Below are positions 25,288-34,719 of a stretch of 64,000 nucleotides of DNA, piece after piece. The stretch is from Chitinophagaceae bacterium UBA4407 (lineage in GTDB: Bacteria; Bacteroidota; Bacteroidia; Chitinophagales; Chitinophagaceae), in assembly GCA_002390845.1 (NCBI GenBank), contig DGQT01000023.1, forward strand, positions 1-64,000. The letters run 5' to 3'. The translations under genes were made by a program, and so were the position numbers. Positions within the stretch are counted from its first letter, which is position 1. The number at the start of each line of letters is the position of its first letter. Below the pieces are notes generated by a model, which worked only from the letters and a program-made list of their open reading frames with translations, did not search any database and was not told where the DNA came from.

Positions 25288-27807
25288 ATGCTGCATGACG
25301 AACACAATGCTTTATTTACACTGGCTGCTGATTTTATACGGTACACCAACCGTTCGGTATTTCTTACCGGCCGTGCAGGCACCGGCAAAACAACTTTCTT
25401 AAAATATATAAAGGCAAACACCATTAAGCAAACGGCTGTTGTAGCACCCACCGGTGTAGCCGCAATTAATGCAGGTGGCGTAACCATACATTCTTTTTTT
25501 CAATTGCCTTTTGCACCTTATATGCCCGAAAGCAAAGGCTTTGAAAAAAATGCAAATGCGGTTGACCGGCACCATTTACTGGGCCGCATAAAAATGAACA
25601 GGGATCGTATTAAAGTTTTACAACAACTGGAACTACTGATCATCGACGAAATAAGTATGGTGCGCTGCGATGTACTTGATGCAATTGATCTGGTGCTGCG
25701 GCATTTTCGTTACCGCTACCACGAACCTTTTGGCGGTGTACAGGTGTTGTTTATTGGCGATATGTTTCAGTTACCTCCCGTTGTACAAAATGAAGAGTGG
25801 AGCATACTGGCACCTTTTTACTCCAGTCCTTTTTTCTTCGACAGTAAAGTGCTGGAACTTGAAAAGCCTGTACATATAGAATTGAATAAAATATACCGCC
25901 AGAATGAACAGCGCTTTATTGAGCTGCTGAATAAAGTGCGTAACAATGAAATGGATGAAGATGGTTTTGATCTGTTAAACAGCAGATATAATCCGTCCTT
26001 TCAGCCTGCAAAAGATGAAGGTTATATTACACTTACCACACACAATTATAAAGCAGATACAATTAATGCAGAATCGCTTGCAAAACTAAGCAGTAGCGCA
26101 AAGAATTATAAAGCATCTATTACCGGTGAGTTCTATGAAAAAAGTTATCCCGCAGAAGAATTGCTGCAATTAAAAGTTGGTGCTCAGGTAATGATGATTA
26201 AGAATGATCCTGAGAAAAAATATTTCAATGGTAAGATTGGTATTATTACAAAACTGGATGATGATATTGTTCATGTTCAGTGCAAAGACGAAGAGACTGC
26301 AATTGAAGTAAAAAAAGAAGTATGGGAAAACATACGTTATACATTGAACCATGCTTTGCAAAAAGTGGAGGAAGAAGAGATCGGGAAGTTTGAGCAATTC
26401 CCTTTGCGGCTTGCCTGGGCCATTACCATTCACAAAAGTCAGGGGCTGACTTTTGAAAAAGCTGTAATTGATGCCGGCGCTGCATTTGCGTCGGGCCAGG
26501 TATATGTTGCGCTAAGCCGCTGTACAACACTTAACGGTATTGTTTTAAAAAGCAGGATTAACAATAATGGTTTAAATAACGACAGCCGTATTGTTGAATT
26601 TTCGAACCGAAGGCCAAACCAGTTTCATTTAACAGCGGCATTAGATGAATCGAAAAGAATGCACCAGGCTGAATTGCTGAAAACAACTTTTGACCTGGCC
26701 GCTATTATTAAAGCACTTGAGGCTTTGCAAAAAACCGTTGAAGAAAACAATGATGATTTTAATACTGAAACAGCAACATGGATTTTGAAACTTTTTGAAC
26801 GTGTTGAAAAGCTGCAGGAAGTTGCACAGAAATTTCAAACGCAACTGGCACAGTTATTTGCAGAAGATACCATGCCCGAACAAAATGAACAACTACAGAA
26901 AAGAGTTGCCGCGGCGGCGAATTATTTCACTGAACATCTGCAGCCACTTTTGCCATTTATTACAGATTCTGTTGCAGTTACCGATAGCAAACAAAAAGCA
27001 CAGTTGTACAACGAAGCGCTTCAGGAAGTACACATTACCATTGCACAAAAATTACATGCTATAAACGCCTGCAGGCAGGGCTTTAATTCAGACAGATTTT
27101 ACGAACACAGGAAGCAGTTTGTGCTTCCTCCGTTCAGGGTAAATGCTTACGCTACCGCCAATAAATCTTTTAAAACAGATGCTCCTCATCCGCAATTGTA
27201 CATGCAACTTCGTATACTTAGAGATAAAATATGTTCACAGAAAAACCTTCCTGTTTTTATGGTAGCATCGGCCACTACCCTCGATGAACTGTCACGTTAT
27301 CTTCCGCAAACAATTGAAGAACTTTCAAAGATCAGCGGCTTTGGCAAAGCAAAATTAGAAAGCTATGGCCCGCAGTTTTTAGACATCATAACAAGCTATT
27401 GCGAACAACACAAACTTGTATCGCTGATACATGAAAAAAATCCGAAGCGTACCCGGAAAGAAACTACAACTGCAAAGGAAAAAATTGACACAAAACTGGA
27501 AACATATAAACTGTTTCAGTTGGGTAAAACAATTGCAGAGATTGCTGCTGAAAGAAATTTATCTGGTGGCACTATTGAAGGCCACCTTGCTCATTACGTA
27601 CAGCGCGGCATTATTTCAATCGCAGATATTTTAAGCAAAGAAAAAATCCTGCTGATTGAACCGCTTGCAAAAAATAATCCAAACACAACGCCCGGTAGTA
27701 TGAAAGAACAGTTGGGTAATAATGCAACTTTTGGAGAAATAAAACTGGTAATCGCCTCACTAGAATATTTAAAGCAAAACAATATTGCTGAAGAAGAAGG
27801 AAGATAG
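25288..27807 (+). CDS. PIF1-like helicase with HRDC and C-terminal HTH domains
   Basis: The 839-residue protein has a superfamily 1B helicase core at about 1-440: Walker A GRAGTGKTTF, VAPTGVAAINAGG, Walker B IIDEISMV, GDMFQLPPV, and late motifs WAITIHKSQGLTF and VYVALSRCT. A central helical region follows, then an HRDC domain at about 640-715 (LDELSRYLPQTIEELSKISG) and a RQC-like winged HTH at about 735-790 (KTIAEIAAERNLSGGTIEGH). The combination points to unwinding of forked or structured DNA, in replication or recombination. It stands alone on the plus strand. Confidence 0.88.
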   Translation: MLHDEHNALFTLAADFIRYTNRSVFLTGRAGTGKTTFLKYIKANTIKQTAVVAPTGVAAINAGGVTIHSFFQLPFAPYMPESKGFEKNANAVDRHHLLGRIKMNRDRIKVLQQLELLIIDEISMVRCDVLDAIDLVLRHFRYRYHEPFGGVQVLFIGDMFQLPPVVQNEEWSILAPFYSSPFFFDSKVLELEKPVHIELNKIYRQNEQRFIELLNKVRNNEMDEDGFDLLNSRYNPSFQPAKDEGYITLTTHNYKADTINAESLAKLSSSAKNYKASITGEFYEKSYPAEELLQLKVGAQVMMIKNDPEKKYFNGKIGIITKLDDDIVHVQCKDEETAIEVKKEVWENIRYTLNHALQKVEEEEIGKFEQFPLRLAWAITIHKSQGLTFEKAVIDAGAAFASGQVYVALSRCTTLNGIVLKSRINNNGLNNDSRIVEFSNRRPNQFHLTAALDESKRMHQAELLKTTFDLAAIIKALEALQKTVEENNDDFNTETATWILKLFERVEKLQEVAQKFQTQLAQLFAEDTMPEQNEQLQKRVAAAANYFTEHLQPLLPFITDSVAVTDSKQKAQLYNEALQEVHITIAQKLHAINACRQGFNSDRFYEHRKQFVLPPFRVNAYATANKSFKTDAPHPQLYMQLRILRDKICSQKNLPVFMVASATTLDELSRYLPQTIEELSKISGFGKAKLESYGPQFLDIITSYCEQHKLVSLIHEKNPKRTRKETTTAKEKIDTKLETYKLFQLGKTIAEIAAERNLSGGTIEGHLAHYVQRGIISIADILSKEKILLIEPLAKNNPNTTPGSMKEQLGNNATFGEIKLVIASLEYLKQNNIAEEEGR

Positions 27808-28060
27808 CTTTTTGAGCCCGGCAGTTGCACATCTATGAGGCTTATGTTGCGTCGCACACTTGAACGTTCGGAATATATGGCATATGGCATCAATGTGCGC
27901 AGTTGAGCCGTCATTTCGAACGCAGTGAGAAATCTGTTATAATAAGAATTGAGATTTCTCCTCGTCGTACCTCCTTGTCGAAATGACGCGAAGAATTCCG
28001 AATGCACAAGTGTGCGACGCAACAATGTCGCCATGAAATACCGCTGCCCGGCCCAAAACA
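27808..28060. repeat. intergenic repeat locus 14: complete palindrome with second palindrome inside
   Basis: The left half starts one base after the helicase stop (CTTTTTGAGCCCGGC), with core TTGCGTCGCACACTTGAAC. The inverse right half ends CCGCTGCCCGGCCCAAAA. A different palindrome (27909-27988) occupies the centre. Together they fill the 338-base gap before the amidohydrolase. Confidence 0.85.
27909..27988. repeat. CGTCATTTCGA-type palindrome nested inside locus 14
   Basis: CGTCATTTCGAACGCAGTGA with GAAATCT on the left pairs imperfectly with AGATTTCTCC and TTGTCGAAATGACG on the right. Palindromes of this CGTCATTTCG...CGAAATGACG kind are common between genes in Bacteroidota genomes. Confidence 0.75.
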
Positions 28061-28145
28061 ATTTCTCCAATTTTCTCAAAATCCTGTTAACATTGCTGTA
28101 TGGTTACGGCATGTTTAACCATGCCAATAACTTCACCAAAACATT

Positions 28146-29303
28146 ATGCTTATGTATAGCCGTTACTTTATCGCTACTGTTTTTTCGTTGGCTTTTATTG
28201 CTTCGGCCTGCGGGCAAGGAGAAACAAAAACTAAAATGGATTTTGAAAAATACGATCCTGTTTCTACGCTGAAAGTACCAGAGCATATTGTTACGCACGC
28301 AAAGTTTCCATTTATTGATGTGCACAATCACCAGTGGAATGTGCCAGGCCAAAACCTTAAAGAACTTTATAAGGAAATGGATAGCCTTAACATGAAAGTA
28401 ATGGTAAATCTCAGCGGTAAAGCATATAAAGAAACTCCCGGAAAAGTGAACGGCGATTTTGATGTGCAAGATCACAGTTACCTGGTAAAGTCTTTGGAAA
28501 AAGTGCAGCAAACCGGTGTAAAACGCTTAGTGTTTTTTACCAATATTTCTTTTGTTGGTTTTGGTGAAACAGGCTGGACAGAGCGCACTGTAAAAGAACT
28601 GGAAAGCGATGTAAAGGCTGGTGCCTGTGGGTTAAAGATCTATAAAGACCTGGGTATGGAATTTAAAGATGAGAAAGGCAAATTTATTCGTATTGATGAC
28701 CCACGGCTTGATGCAATCTGGGATAAATGCGGCGAGCTAAAAATACCTGTGCTCATTCATTCTGCAGATCCAAAATCTTTCTGGGATCCTGAAGATGAAC
28801 ACAATGAGCGCTGGCTGGAAATAGCCACCCATCCGGATCGTAAGAAAAGTGATAACAATCCGGCACCCTGGCAAACGCTGATAGATGAGCAGCACAATAT
28901 GTTTAGAAAACACCCCAACACCACCTTTATTGCAGCGCATCTTGGATGGTATGGAAACGATCTTACAACACTTGGTAAACTGCTTGATGAAATGCCAAAT
29001 GTTTACACAGAATTTGGTGCAGTGATCGCAGAAATTGGCCGCCAACCCAAAGCTGCAAAAGCATTTTTTACAAAATACCAGGACAGGATTTTATTTGGCA
29101 AAGACAGTTGGGTGCCCGATGAATATAAAACATATTTCCGGGTGCTTGAAACAGAAGATGAATACTTTCCTTATCACAAAAAATACCACGCGTTCTGGCG
29201 CATGTATGGCATGGGTTTGCCGGATGACATTCTTAAAAAAATTTATTACAAGAATGCTTTGCACATTATTCCCGGCCTTGATAAAACAATGTTTCCTGAT
29301 TAG
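28146..29303 (+). CDS. secreted or lipoprotein amidohydrolase (Amidohydro_2 TIM barrel)
   Basis: The 385-residue protein has an N-terminal signal ending IASACGQ, which may be a relaxed lipobox. A TIM-barrel amidohydrolase follows: FIDVHNHQW (metal HxH), IPVLIHSADP, FIAAHLGWYGND and ILFGKDSW, the four metal or active-site strands of the Amidohydro_2 family. Relatives hydrolyse or decarboxylate small ring compounds; the substrate here is unknown. ATG 28152 is an alternative start. It is a single-gene unit. Confidence 0.82.
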   Translation: MLMYSRYFIATVFSLAFIASACGQGETKTKMDFEKYDPVSTLKVPEHIVTHAKFPFIDVHNHQWNVPGQNLKELYKEMDSLNMKVMVNLSGKAYKETPGKVNGDFDVQDHSYLVKSLEKVQQTGVKRLVFFTNISFVGFGETGWTERTVKELESDVKAGACGLKIYKDLGMEFKDEKGKFIRIDDPRLDAIWDKCGELKIPVLIHSADPKSFWDPEDEHNERWLEIATHPDRKKSDNNPAPWQTLIDEQHNMFRKHPNTTFIAAHLGWYGNDLTTLGKLLDEMPNVYTEFGAVIAEIGRQPKAAKAFFTKYQDRILFGKDSWVPDEYKTYFRVLETEDEYFPYHKKYHAFWRMYGMGLPDDILKKIYYKNALHIIPGLDKTMFPD

Positions 29304-29309
29304 TTAGAG

Positions 29310-29392
29310 TTTTTTTTGGACCCGGCATTTGTATTTCTATGAGGCTTTAGTTGCGTCGCACACTTGTACGTTTGGAACTTTATTGAGCCTGG
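29310..29392 (+). repeat. intergenic repeat locus 15: single half, + orientation
   Basis: The T-run and GGACCCGGC start 7 bases after the amidohydrolase stop, followed by CTATGAGGC, TTGCGTCGCACACTTGTAC and TTATTGAGCC. The inverse partner is locus 16. Confidence 0.85.
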
Positions 29393-29403
29393 GCGCGGCT
29401 GTA

Positions 29404-29429
29404 AATAATACCATTTACAGGGTATTATT
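29404..29429. repeat. small AT-rich inverted repeat
   Basis: AATAATACC (29404-29412) pairs with GGTATTATT (29421-29429) around an 8-base loop, upstream of the next gene. It could be an operator or part of a leader; no further support. Confidence 0.4.
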
Positions 29430-29506
29430 ATTTGCTGTTCATTGCTGTACTTTCAACATGAAAAACGATTCTGCTTATTAACCCGTTAGCATAATAATGA
29501 CTCTGC

Positions 29507-30121
29507 ATGTTTAAAAAATATTTCGCCAACCCATCTTTTCTTTTCCTGCTTGCCGGAAATCTTTATTGTATCTGGTATTACGAAAATCATCCTGATGGTT
29601 TTGCTACAGTAGTGTGGATCTATTGGTTTCAAAGCATCATCATTGGCTTCTTTAATTTTCTTGACTTACTCACCATAAAAAATTTTGATGCCGGAACTTT
29701 AAAAATAAACAACGCACCGGCATCTGAAAAAAATAAAGGTTGTATCGCCTGGTTTTTTTTGGTGCACTATGGTTTCTTTCACCTGGGTTATTGCATTTTT
29801 TTACTGGTAGATTTTGGGGTGAGGGGTATTGACAAAAATTTTCTGTTGCTTGGCGTAGCCGCATTTTTACTGGAATCTGTTTTCAGTTTTATGAAACGCA
29901 AACAACTGGAGCAGAAAGTAAAGATGAATATTGGTACCATATTTTTTCTTCCTTACCTGCGCATTGTGCCCATGCACCTAACCATACTGATACCGGCATT
30001 TACAGGTATTAAACCATCGCTTCTTTTTTTAGTGTTGAAAATGTTTGCGGATATTTTTTCTTTTGTGCTGTACCATCATATTTACAGCAAAAGCAATAGT
30101 GGAGAGATGGATGGTAATTAA
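29507..30121 (+). CDS. DUF6498-like membrane protein
   Basis: The 204-residue protein has about five membrane segments. The opening ANPSFLFLLAGNLYCIWYY, the WIYWFQSIIIGFFNFLDL segment and the late LRIVPMHLTI followed by KMFADIFSF fit DUF6498, a small inner-membrane family without known role; I am moderately sure of that assignment. It is alone on the plus strand, bracketed by inverse repeat halves (loci 15 and 16). Confidence 0.65.
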   Translation: MFKKYFANPSFLFLLAGNLYCIWYYENHPDGFATVVWIYWFQSIIIGFFNFLDLLTIKNFDAGTLKINNAPASEKNKGCIAWFFLVHYGFFHLGYCIFLLVDFGVRGIDKNFLLLGVAAFLLESVFSFMKRKQLEQKVKMNIGTIFFLPYLRIVPMHLTILIPAFTGIKPSLLFLVLKMFADIFSFVLYHHIYSKSNSGEMDGN

Positions 30122-30159
30122 GAAGTAAGCCGAAAAGACAGCGGCACTGCATTGCGGTG

Positions 30160-30245
30160 TTGAATATTGTTCCGAACGTACAAGTGAGTGACACAACAAC
30201 CGATGCCATAAAAAACTATGCTGGTTACATAATTGCCTTTAAAAA
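30160..30245 (-). repeat. intergenic repeat locus 16: single half, core variant B
   Basis: GTACAAGTGAGTGACACAAC, then GATGCCATAAAAAAC and an outer end that abuts the stop of the DUF3857 gene (30247). Confidence 0.8.
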
Positions 30246-30246
30246 A

Positions 30247-32310
30247 TTATGCACGCCGTTGCGTACGATAAACGATGGCAATAACAACTACCAGTACTGA
30301 AACAATTACATACATGATCTTGTTATCTGTGGAAGAGGGCGCAGTATCGTAACTTTTGCTGATGCTGTTGTTTTTGTTTTTACCAATGTTGTATGTAAGG
30401 CCAAACCCAAGTTCATCATCGAACTTTTTGCAGGCGTCTAAAACTTCTTTTGCCTCGGCGGGTGTAGCATGGTCTTTTAAAGCGTTGTAATCGTAGTTTA
30501 AAAATACTTTCCTGTTGCTGTAAGTAAAATCTGCTTTTAATGTAAAACCCGGGCAGGTAATGTTTTCGTGCGATTCTTCAATGCTCCATTTTTCAGGAAG
30601 GTTTATTTCGATTTCTTCTTTATAATTTGAAGGGTAGGCAATACGGAAGGGCATTGTGCGTGAAAGCTCTTTGGGTTTCAACAAAATACTATTGATGGTA
30701 TAAGCATAAAACGAAACTTTTTTAGCGCCATCTTTTATACTCCAAAAGTTGTCAATATTATAAAATTCATTTGTGGTAAACTTGCCGGTGCTTTCATCAT
30801 CTTCAATTTTTAAACTGTCTGCGACGGTGATTTCGGGATAATAATTTGAATAAAATTTCAGGAAATTCTTTTGCATTTCATACATGCTGTTGCTCTTAAA
30901 ATCATCTCTCATATCATCTGCGAAAGTACCGGTGTATTGTGTTGTAACAACCAGGCCGGCTTTGCCGTTCATATCCGGAATCGTAAATATTTCTTTTGTT
31001 TTTACTTTACCCGTTTCCTGTAATGCAATTGGGGTAAGCGTTGTAGTGGTATCGGTAATTACCAGGCCACACTGGTAATCGGGGAACGAAATATCGTTGA
31101 TACCACCACGCTGATAAGCAATCGTAGGATCGAGAAAATGATTTCTTTCGTTCAGGTTTATTCTTACTGTGCAATGATCAAAAGCATAGTAAGAAGGCAG
31201 CCAGTTAAAAATTGTTTTTTTATAATAAGTGTTGATGAGCACTGGGTTTGCTTGAATACCCAAACCCCTGAGTAGCGTACATAATAAATAAGACTTATCC
31301 TTGCAGTCGCCGAAACGCTGATCGAATATTTTGTTCGGGTTATTGGGTTTGTGCGAATTTTCGCCCATTTCTATGCCCATATACCTTACATCGTCCTGAA
31401 CAAAACGTAGTGCCGCCATTACACGGCCTTCATCTGTAACAGAGGCTGCACGTAGTTCTTCAATCTTTTTTTTTAGCGGTGCAGAGAGTGGAATATCTGC
31501 GGGGAATAAAGCCTTTGCCCAATCGTTTACTTCTTTCCAGCTTTTGTATTCGCTTACCATGATCATTGGATAAACATCGTACCAGGAAGGCACATAATCC
31601 TGAAGGTGCAAAGCGTTTACATTATTGAACCGCCATTCGTAGATCTTTTTATTTGCATTGTTTGTAACCGTGGGCTCTGCTGTGGTTAAACTGTTTTTTA
31701 TTTGCAGATGGCGGCCGGTATCGCTTATTATTTTATAATAAAGTGAGTAAACCGGTACACCAAAAGCAACATCAAAATGATCGGTATATTTTCCTTTAAA
31801 AATGGGATTAAAACCTTTTATCGAATAAGCATATTCAATAGCATCACCTTTTCTTACGTCTTCTAAAAAAAGCACAGCAGAAAGGGCACCATTGTAAACA
31901 CTACGGCTTAATTCTGATTCCTGCTGTATGATCTTAAACTTCGACGCATCCAGTTTATTAATCACTTTGCCATCCCTGAAAATTATAAGTTTATGAAAAG
32001 TAAGTTGCTCGTGCGAAGGATCAAAATCAATGGAAAGTTCAGACCGGTTTTGAATACCCGCTTCTGAAATAATCTTGTAGGCTTTTTTATAATACACGGT
32101 TTGTAGGTCAAGTGAAACCTGCTGTTCAAATGCCAGATCAATATATCCATCTTCTGCCTGGTTGTCAAGCGACGCATTAGTGTAATCAATCGTATTCGCA
32201 GTTATCCATACAGGTTCTTTGGTGGTTTGTAATCGTCTGCTTTGCGCTGATAGTTGCACAACATTAAAAATGAGTAAACCAAATAAGAAGGGGTATAAAA
32301 ACAGTTTCAT
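30247..32310 (-). CDS. DUF3857 and transglutaminase-like domain exported protein
   Basis: From the Met at 32310 (MKLFLYPFLFG) the protein has about 687 residues with a signal peptide; an in-frame ATG 24 bases earlier (32334) is possible. A DUF3857 domain lies at about 50-220 (FRDGKVINKL, LEDVRKGDAIEYAYSI). A transglutaminase-like core follows with the catalytic Cys in RFGDCKDKSYL (about residue 336 from this start), His in FDHCTVRIN and Asp in FLDPT. A DUF2569-like or beta C-terminal part ends in one membrane span and TQRRA. Substrate unknown; an envelope location is likely. Confidence 0.85.
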   Translation of the reverse strand: MKLFLYPFLFGLLIFNVVQLSAQSRRLQTTKEPVWITANTIDYTNASLDNQAEDGYIDLAFEQQVSLDLQTVYYKKAYKIISEAGIQNRSELSIDFDPSHEQLTFHKLIIFRDGKVINKLDASKFKIIQQESELSRSVYNGALSAVLFLEDVRKGDAIEYAYSIKGFNPIFKGKYTDHFDVAFGVPVYSLYYKIISDTGRHLQIKNSLTTAEPTVTNNANKKIYEWRFNNVNALHLQDYVPSWYDVYPMIMVSEYKSWKEVNDWAKALFPADIPLSAPLKKKIEELRAASVTDEGRVMAALRFVQDDVRYMGIEMGENSHKPNNPNKIFDQRFGDCKDKSYLLCTLLRGLGIQANPVLINTYYKKTIFNWLPSYYAFDHCTVRINLNERNHFLDPTIAYQRGGINDISFPDYQCGLVITDTTTTLTPIALQETGKVKTKEIFTIPDMNGKAGLVVTTQYTGTFADDMRDDFKSNSMYEMQKNFLKFYSNYYPEITVADSLKIEDDESTGKFTTNEFYNIDNFWSIKDGAKKVSFYAYTINSILLKPKELSRTMPFRIAYPSNYKEEIEINLPEKWSIEESHENITCPGFTLKADFTYSNRKVFLNYDYNALKDHATPAEAKEVLDACKKFDDELGFGLTYNIGKNKNNSISKSYDTAPSSTDNKIMYVIVSVLVVVIAIVYRTQRRA

Positions 32311-32440
32311 GAGTTTGGATTGACTTGATTGCAAATTATCAATTTTAGCGATTTAAAAATAATGAATAATATTTCCAGAATCTACAAGTAAATACAACCT
32401 GCTTTTTTTTACTTAATTTACAGCTGCAACTTGTTTCGCC

Positions 32441-33259
32441 ATGAATAAACTGATTCAATATTTTGAACATATTCCTTCACTGCACCGCACACTTATATTA
32501 GCCGGAGGCATTACTTTTTTCTGGCTTATGGAAAGTGCCATCCCACTATTTGGTTTTAAATACAATAAATGGAAACATGCAGGCACCAATATCTTCTTTA
32601 CACTTACTACCATCATTGTAAATTTTGCATTTGCATACGTGTTGGTGCTTGCAAGCAACTGGTGCGCCAATCAACATTTTGGATTGCTGCAATGGATCAG
32701 TATGCCGTTATGGCTACAATTAATTGCAGGCCTTTTGTTGCTTGATTTGGTAGGTGCATATTCGATTCATCTGATACAGCACAAAGTAAAATGGATGTGG
32801 AAATTTCACATGGTGCACCATGCAGATACCCATGTTGACACTACTACAGCAAACCGTCATCATCCCGGCGAAAGCGTTTTCAGGGCTGTGTTTGCAATTG
32901 TTGCAGTACTTATTGTGGGTTCACCGATTTGGATGATAATGTTTTACCAGACTGTAAGTGCAGTATTATCACAGTTCAATCATGCAAATATAAAAATGCC
33001 TGCCGGGCTGGATCGTATTTTACGCGTCATCATTGTTACACCCAATATGCACAGGATACATCATCATTACATGCGACCCGAAACCGATACAAATTATGGT
33101 AACATTTTTTCTTTCTGGGACCGGCTTTTTGGCACCTACCATTTTACCGATCCATCCAACCTGCATTATGGTTTAGACGTGCTGCAGGGCCGTAAGGACG
33201 AAAGCATTATTGAGCAATTAAAAGTTCCGTTCGATCAATCAGTGAAAACAGATTATTAA
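32441..33259 (+). CDS. sterol desaturase / fatty acid hydroxylase family protein
   Basis: The 272-residue membrane protein has four or so spans and the family's histidine clusters: HLIQH, HMVHHADTH, NRHHPGE and HRIHHHYMRPETDTNYG. These bind a di-iron centre that hydroxylates or desaturates lipid chains. In Bacteroidota such enzymes often act on membrane or carotenoid lipids; the substrate here cannot be told. It is divergent from the DUF3857 gene with a 106-base gap that must hold both promoters. Confidence 0.88.
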   Translation: MNKLIQYFEHIPSLHRTLILAGGITFFWLMESAIPLFGFKYNKWKHAGTNIFFTLTTIIVNFAFAYVLVLASNWCANQHFGLLQWISMPLWLQLIAGLLLLDLVGAYSIHLIQHKVKWMWKFHMVHHADTHVDTTTANRHHPGESVFRAVFAIVAVLIVGSPIWMIMFYQTVSAVLSQFNHANIKMPAGLDRILRVIIVTPNMHRIHHHYMRPETDTNYGNIFSFWDRLFGTYHFTDPSNLHYGLDVLQGRKDESIIEQLKVPFDQSVKTDY

Positions 33260-33354
33260 ACTTCGCACATACAATAATCTTTCTCTCCATTGCTGTTTGC
33301 TTAGGGAAAGATTCCAAAAAAAGTTTAGCGTAACACCCGACAACGTGCGCTGCT

Positions 33355-33522
33355 GAATTATATTGAGAAAGTACAAGAGTGCGACCCCGAGTTCCGCCTT
33401 CCTCCGTCAGGCTCTTCGGGGTAAACTGCCACGCCTTTTTTTTGCTGCCATAAAAGTGGAACTGTCAACCGAGCGTGGCAAGAAAAGCCTCATAGCAGTA
33501 CTACTGTTTGGCTCATAAAAAC
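33355..33522 (-). repeat. intergenic repeat locus 17: half with nested module, - orientation
   Basis: GTACAAGAGTGCGA, then a variable hairpin (CCCCGAGTTCCGCC..TCTTCGGGG), then GCCACGCC, CTGCCATAAAAGTGGAAC, CCGAGCGTGGCAAG, GCCTCATAG and GGCTCATAAAAA. I find no clear inverse partner to its left. Confidence 0.75.
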
Positions 33523-33544
33523 ATTCTACGTATTTTATTCAGTA

Positions 33545-34603
33545 TTAATTGGTATCCGTAACTGTTTGTGGTGCGGCGGCTGATAACAAAAGTTGTACGC
33601 TTTCGTAAAGAATCTGCTGTCTTTTGGTTTTAAAAACTTCCAGTTTATCGTTTGGAAGCGTTAATATGTAAGAGTTACCTTCTGAAAGAATTTTATCGAA
33701 CATTGGGTTAAGGTTATTAAATTGATCAATCTCCATTAAAAGGGCGTTGGCAATTACAACAGAATTATACTTACCGGTTATTGCCATAGTTCCGGTATTG
33801 GTAGAAACTGAACTTTTTGGCTTGTATTGAAAGTTTGCAATGGCTGCTTTTTTTTCAGCCGATTCTGATGCAGTTAATGTTGTCCACCCGCCGGTGCCTT
33901 CAAAAAAATAGTGTGCAGCAATATATTTTTTTACGTGGGTGCGTGTTTCTGCCGGCAGATATGCCTGCAGATCCCAGAAATTTTTTGAGCCTGATTTATT
34001 AATTGCACGTTTTACACCACCAACCCCTGCATTATAGGCTGCAATAACCAGCAACCAGTCGCCAAATTCGGTGTACAATTCCTTAAGTAATTTGGATGCC
34101 GCCATAGTACTTTTAAGGTAATTGGTACGCTCATCGTAATAGCGCGTTACAACCAGCCCAAAGCGTTTGGCTTCTCCGGGCATTAATTGCCACGGACCCA
34201 ATGCACCGGCTGAAGATATGGTTCCGGCTTGCAGGCTGCTCTCGATTACGGATAAATATTTTAATTCTGCAGGTAAGCCATTTGCCTGTAAAATTTTTTC
34301 GTAAACAATGAAGTAGGGCGCAGCCCATGATTTCATTGTTTCAAGATTATTTCCTTGCTTATTAATAAAATCTTCTACAAAGGGAATCACTTTAGGATTC
34401 AGTTCAAAATTACCAGGTATGGAAGGGTCGTTTGGTTTTGAACCAAGCAGGTTTTTGAAGCCTTTGATAGTATCACCGTTGTTCTGAACATTTTTTTTAT
34501 ATGCATCTGTTGAGAGTGTGTCGTAGCGGAAAGACATTGCAGAAACAGCGAATAAGAGTATTACAGCGGATAAAAAAGAGTGTTTTATCTTTTTAATTGT
34601 CAT
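33545..34603 (-). CDS. SLT-domain lytic transglycosylase
   Basis: From MTIKKIKHSFLSAVI (34603) the protein has about 352 residues with a signal peptide; in-frame ATGs at 34636 and 34672 would put charged residues before it. The MltD-like SLT fold is visible: YLSVIESSLQ with the catalytic Glu, SSAGALGPWQLMPGEAKRFGL, and YNAGVGGVKRAI. It cleaves the MurNAc-GlcNAc bond of peptidoglycan to the anhydro form in the periplasm. No LysM repeat is clear; the C-terminal about 110 residues are unassigned. Confidence 0.88.
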   Translation of the reverse strand: MTIKKIKHSFLSAVILLFAVSAMSFRYDTLSTDAYKKNVQNNGDTIKGFKNLLGSKPNDPSIPGNFELNPKVIPFVEDFINKQGNNLETMKSWAAPYFIVYEKILQANGLPAELKYLSVIESSLQAGTISSAGALGPWQLMPGEAKRFGLVVTRYYDERTNYLKSTMAASKLLKELYTEFGDWLLVIAAYNAGVGGVKRAINKSGSKNFWDLQAYLPAETRTHVKKYIAAHYFFEGTGGWTTLTASESAEKKAAIANFQYKPKSSVSTNTGTMAITGKYNSVVIANALLMEIDQFNNLNPMFDKILSEGNSYILTLPNDKLEVFKTKRQQILYESVQLLLSAAAPQTVTDTN

Positions 34604-34719
34604 CAGGTACCTAGAATAAAGATCCTTTTTTTGCATAGCTCGTGGATTAAATGAAAAGCGATGATGCGCCAAAAACCAGGAATACAGGTTTTATGTAATC
34701 CTATTATTTTTCCGTTTGG

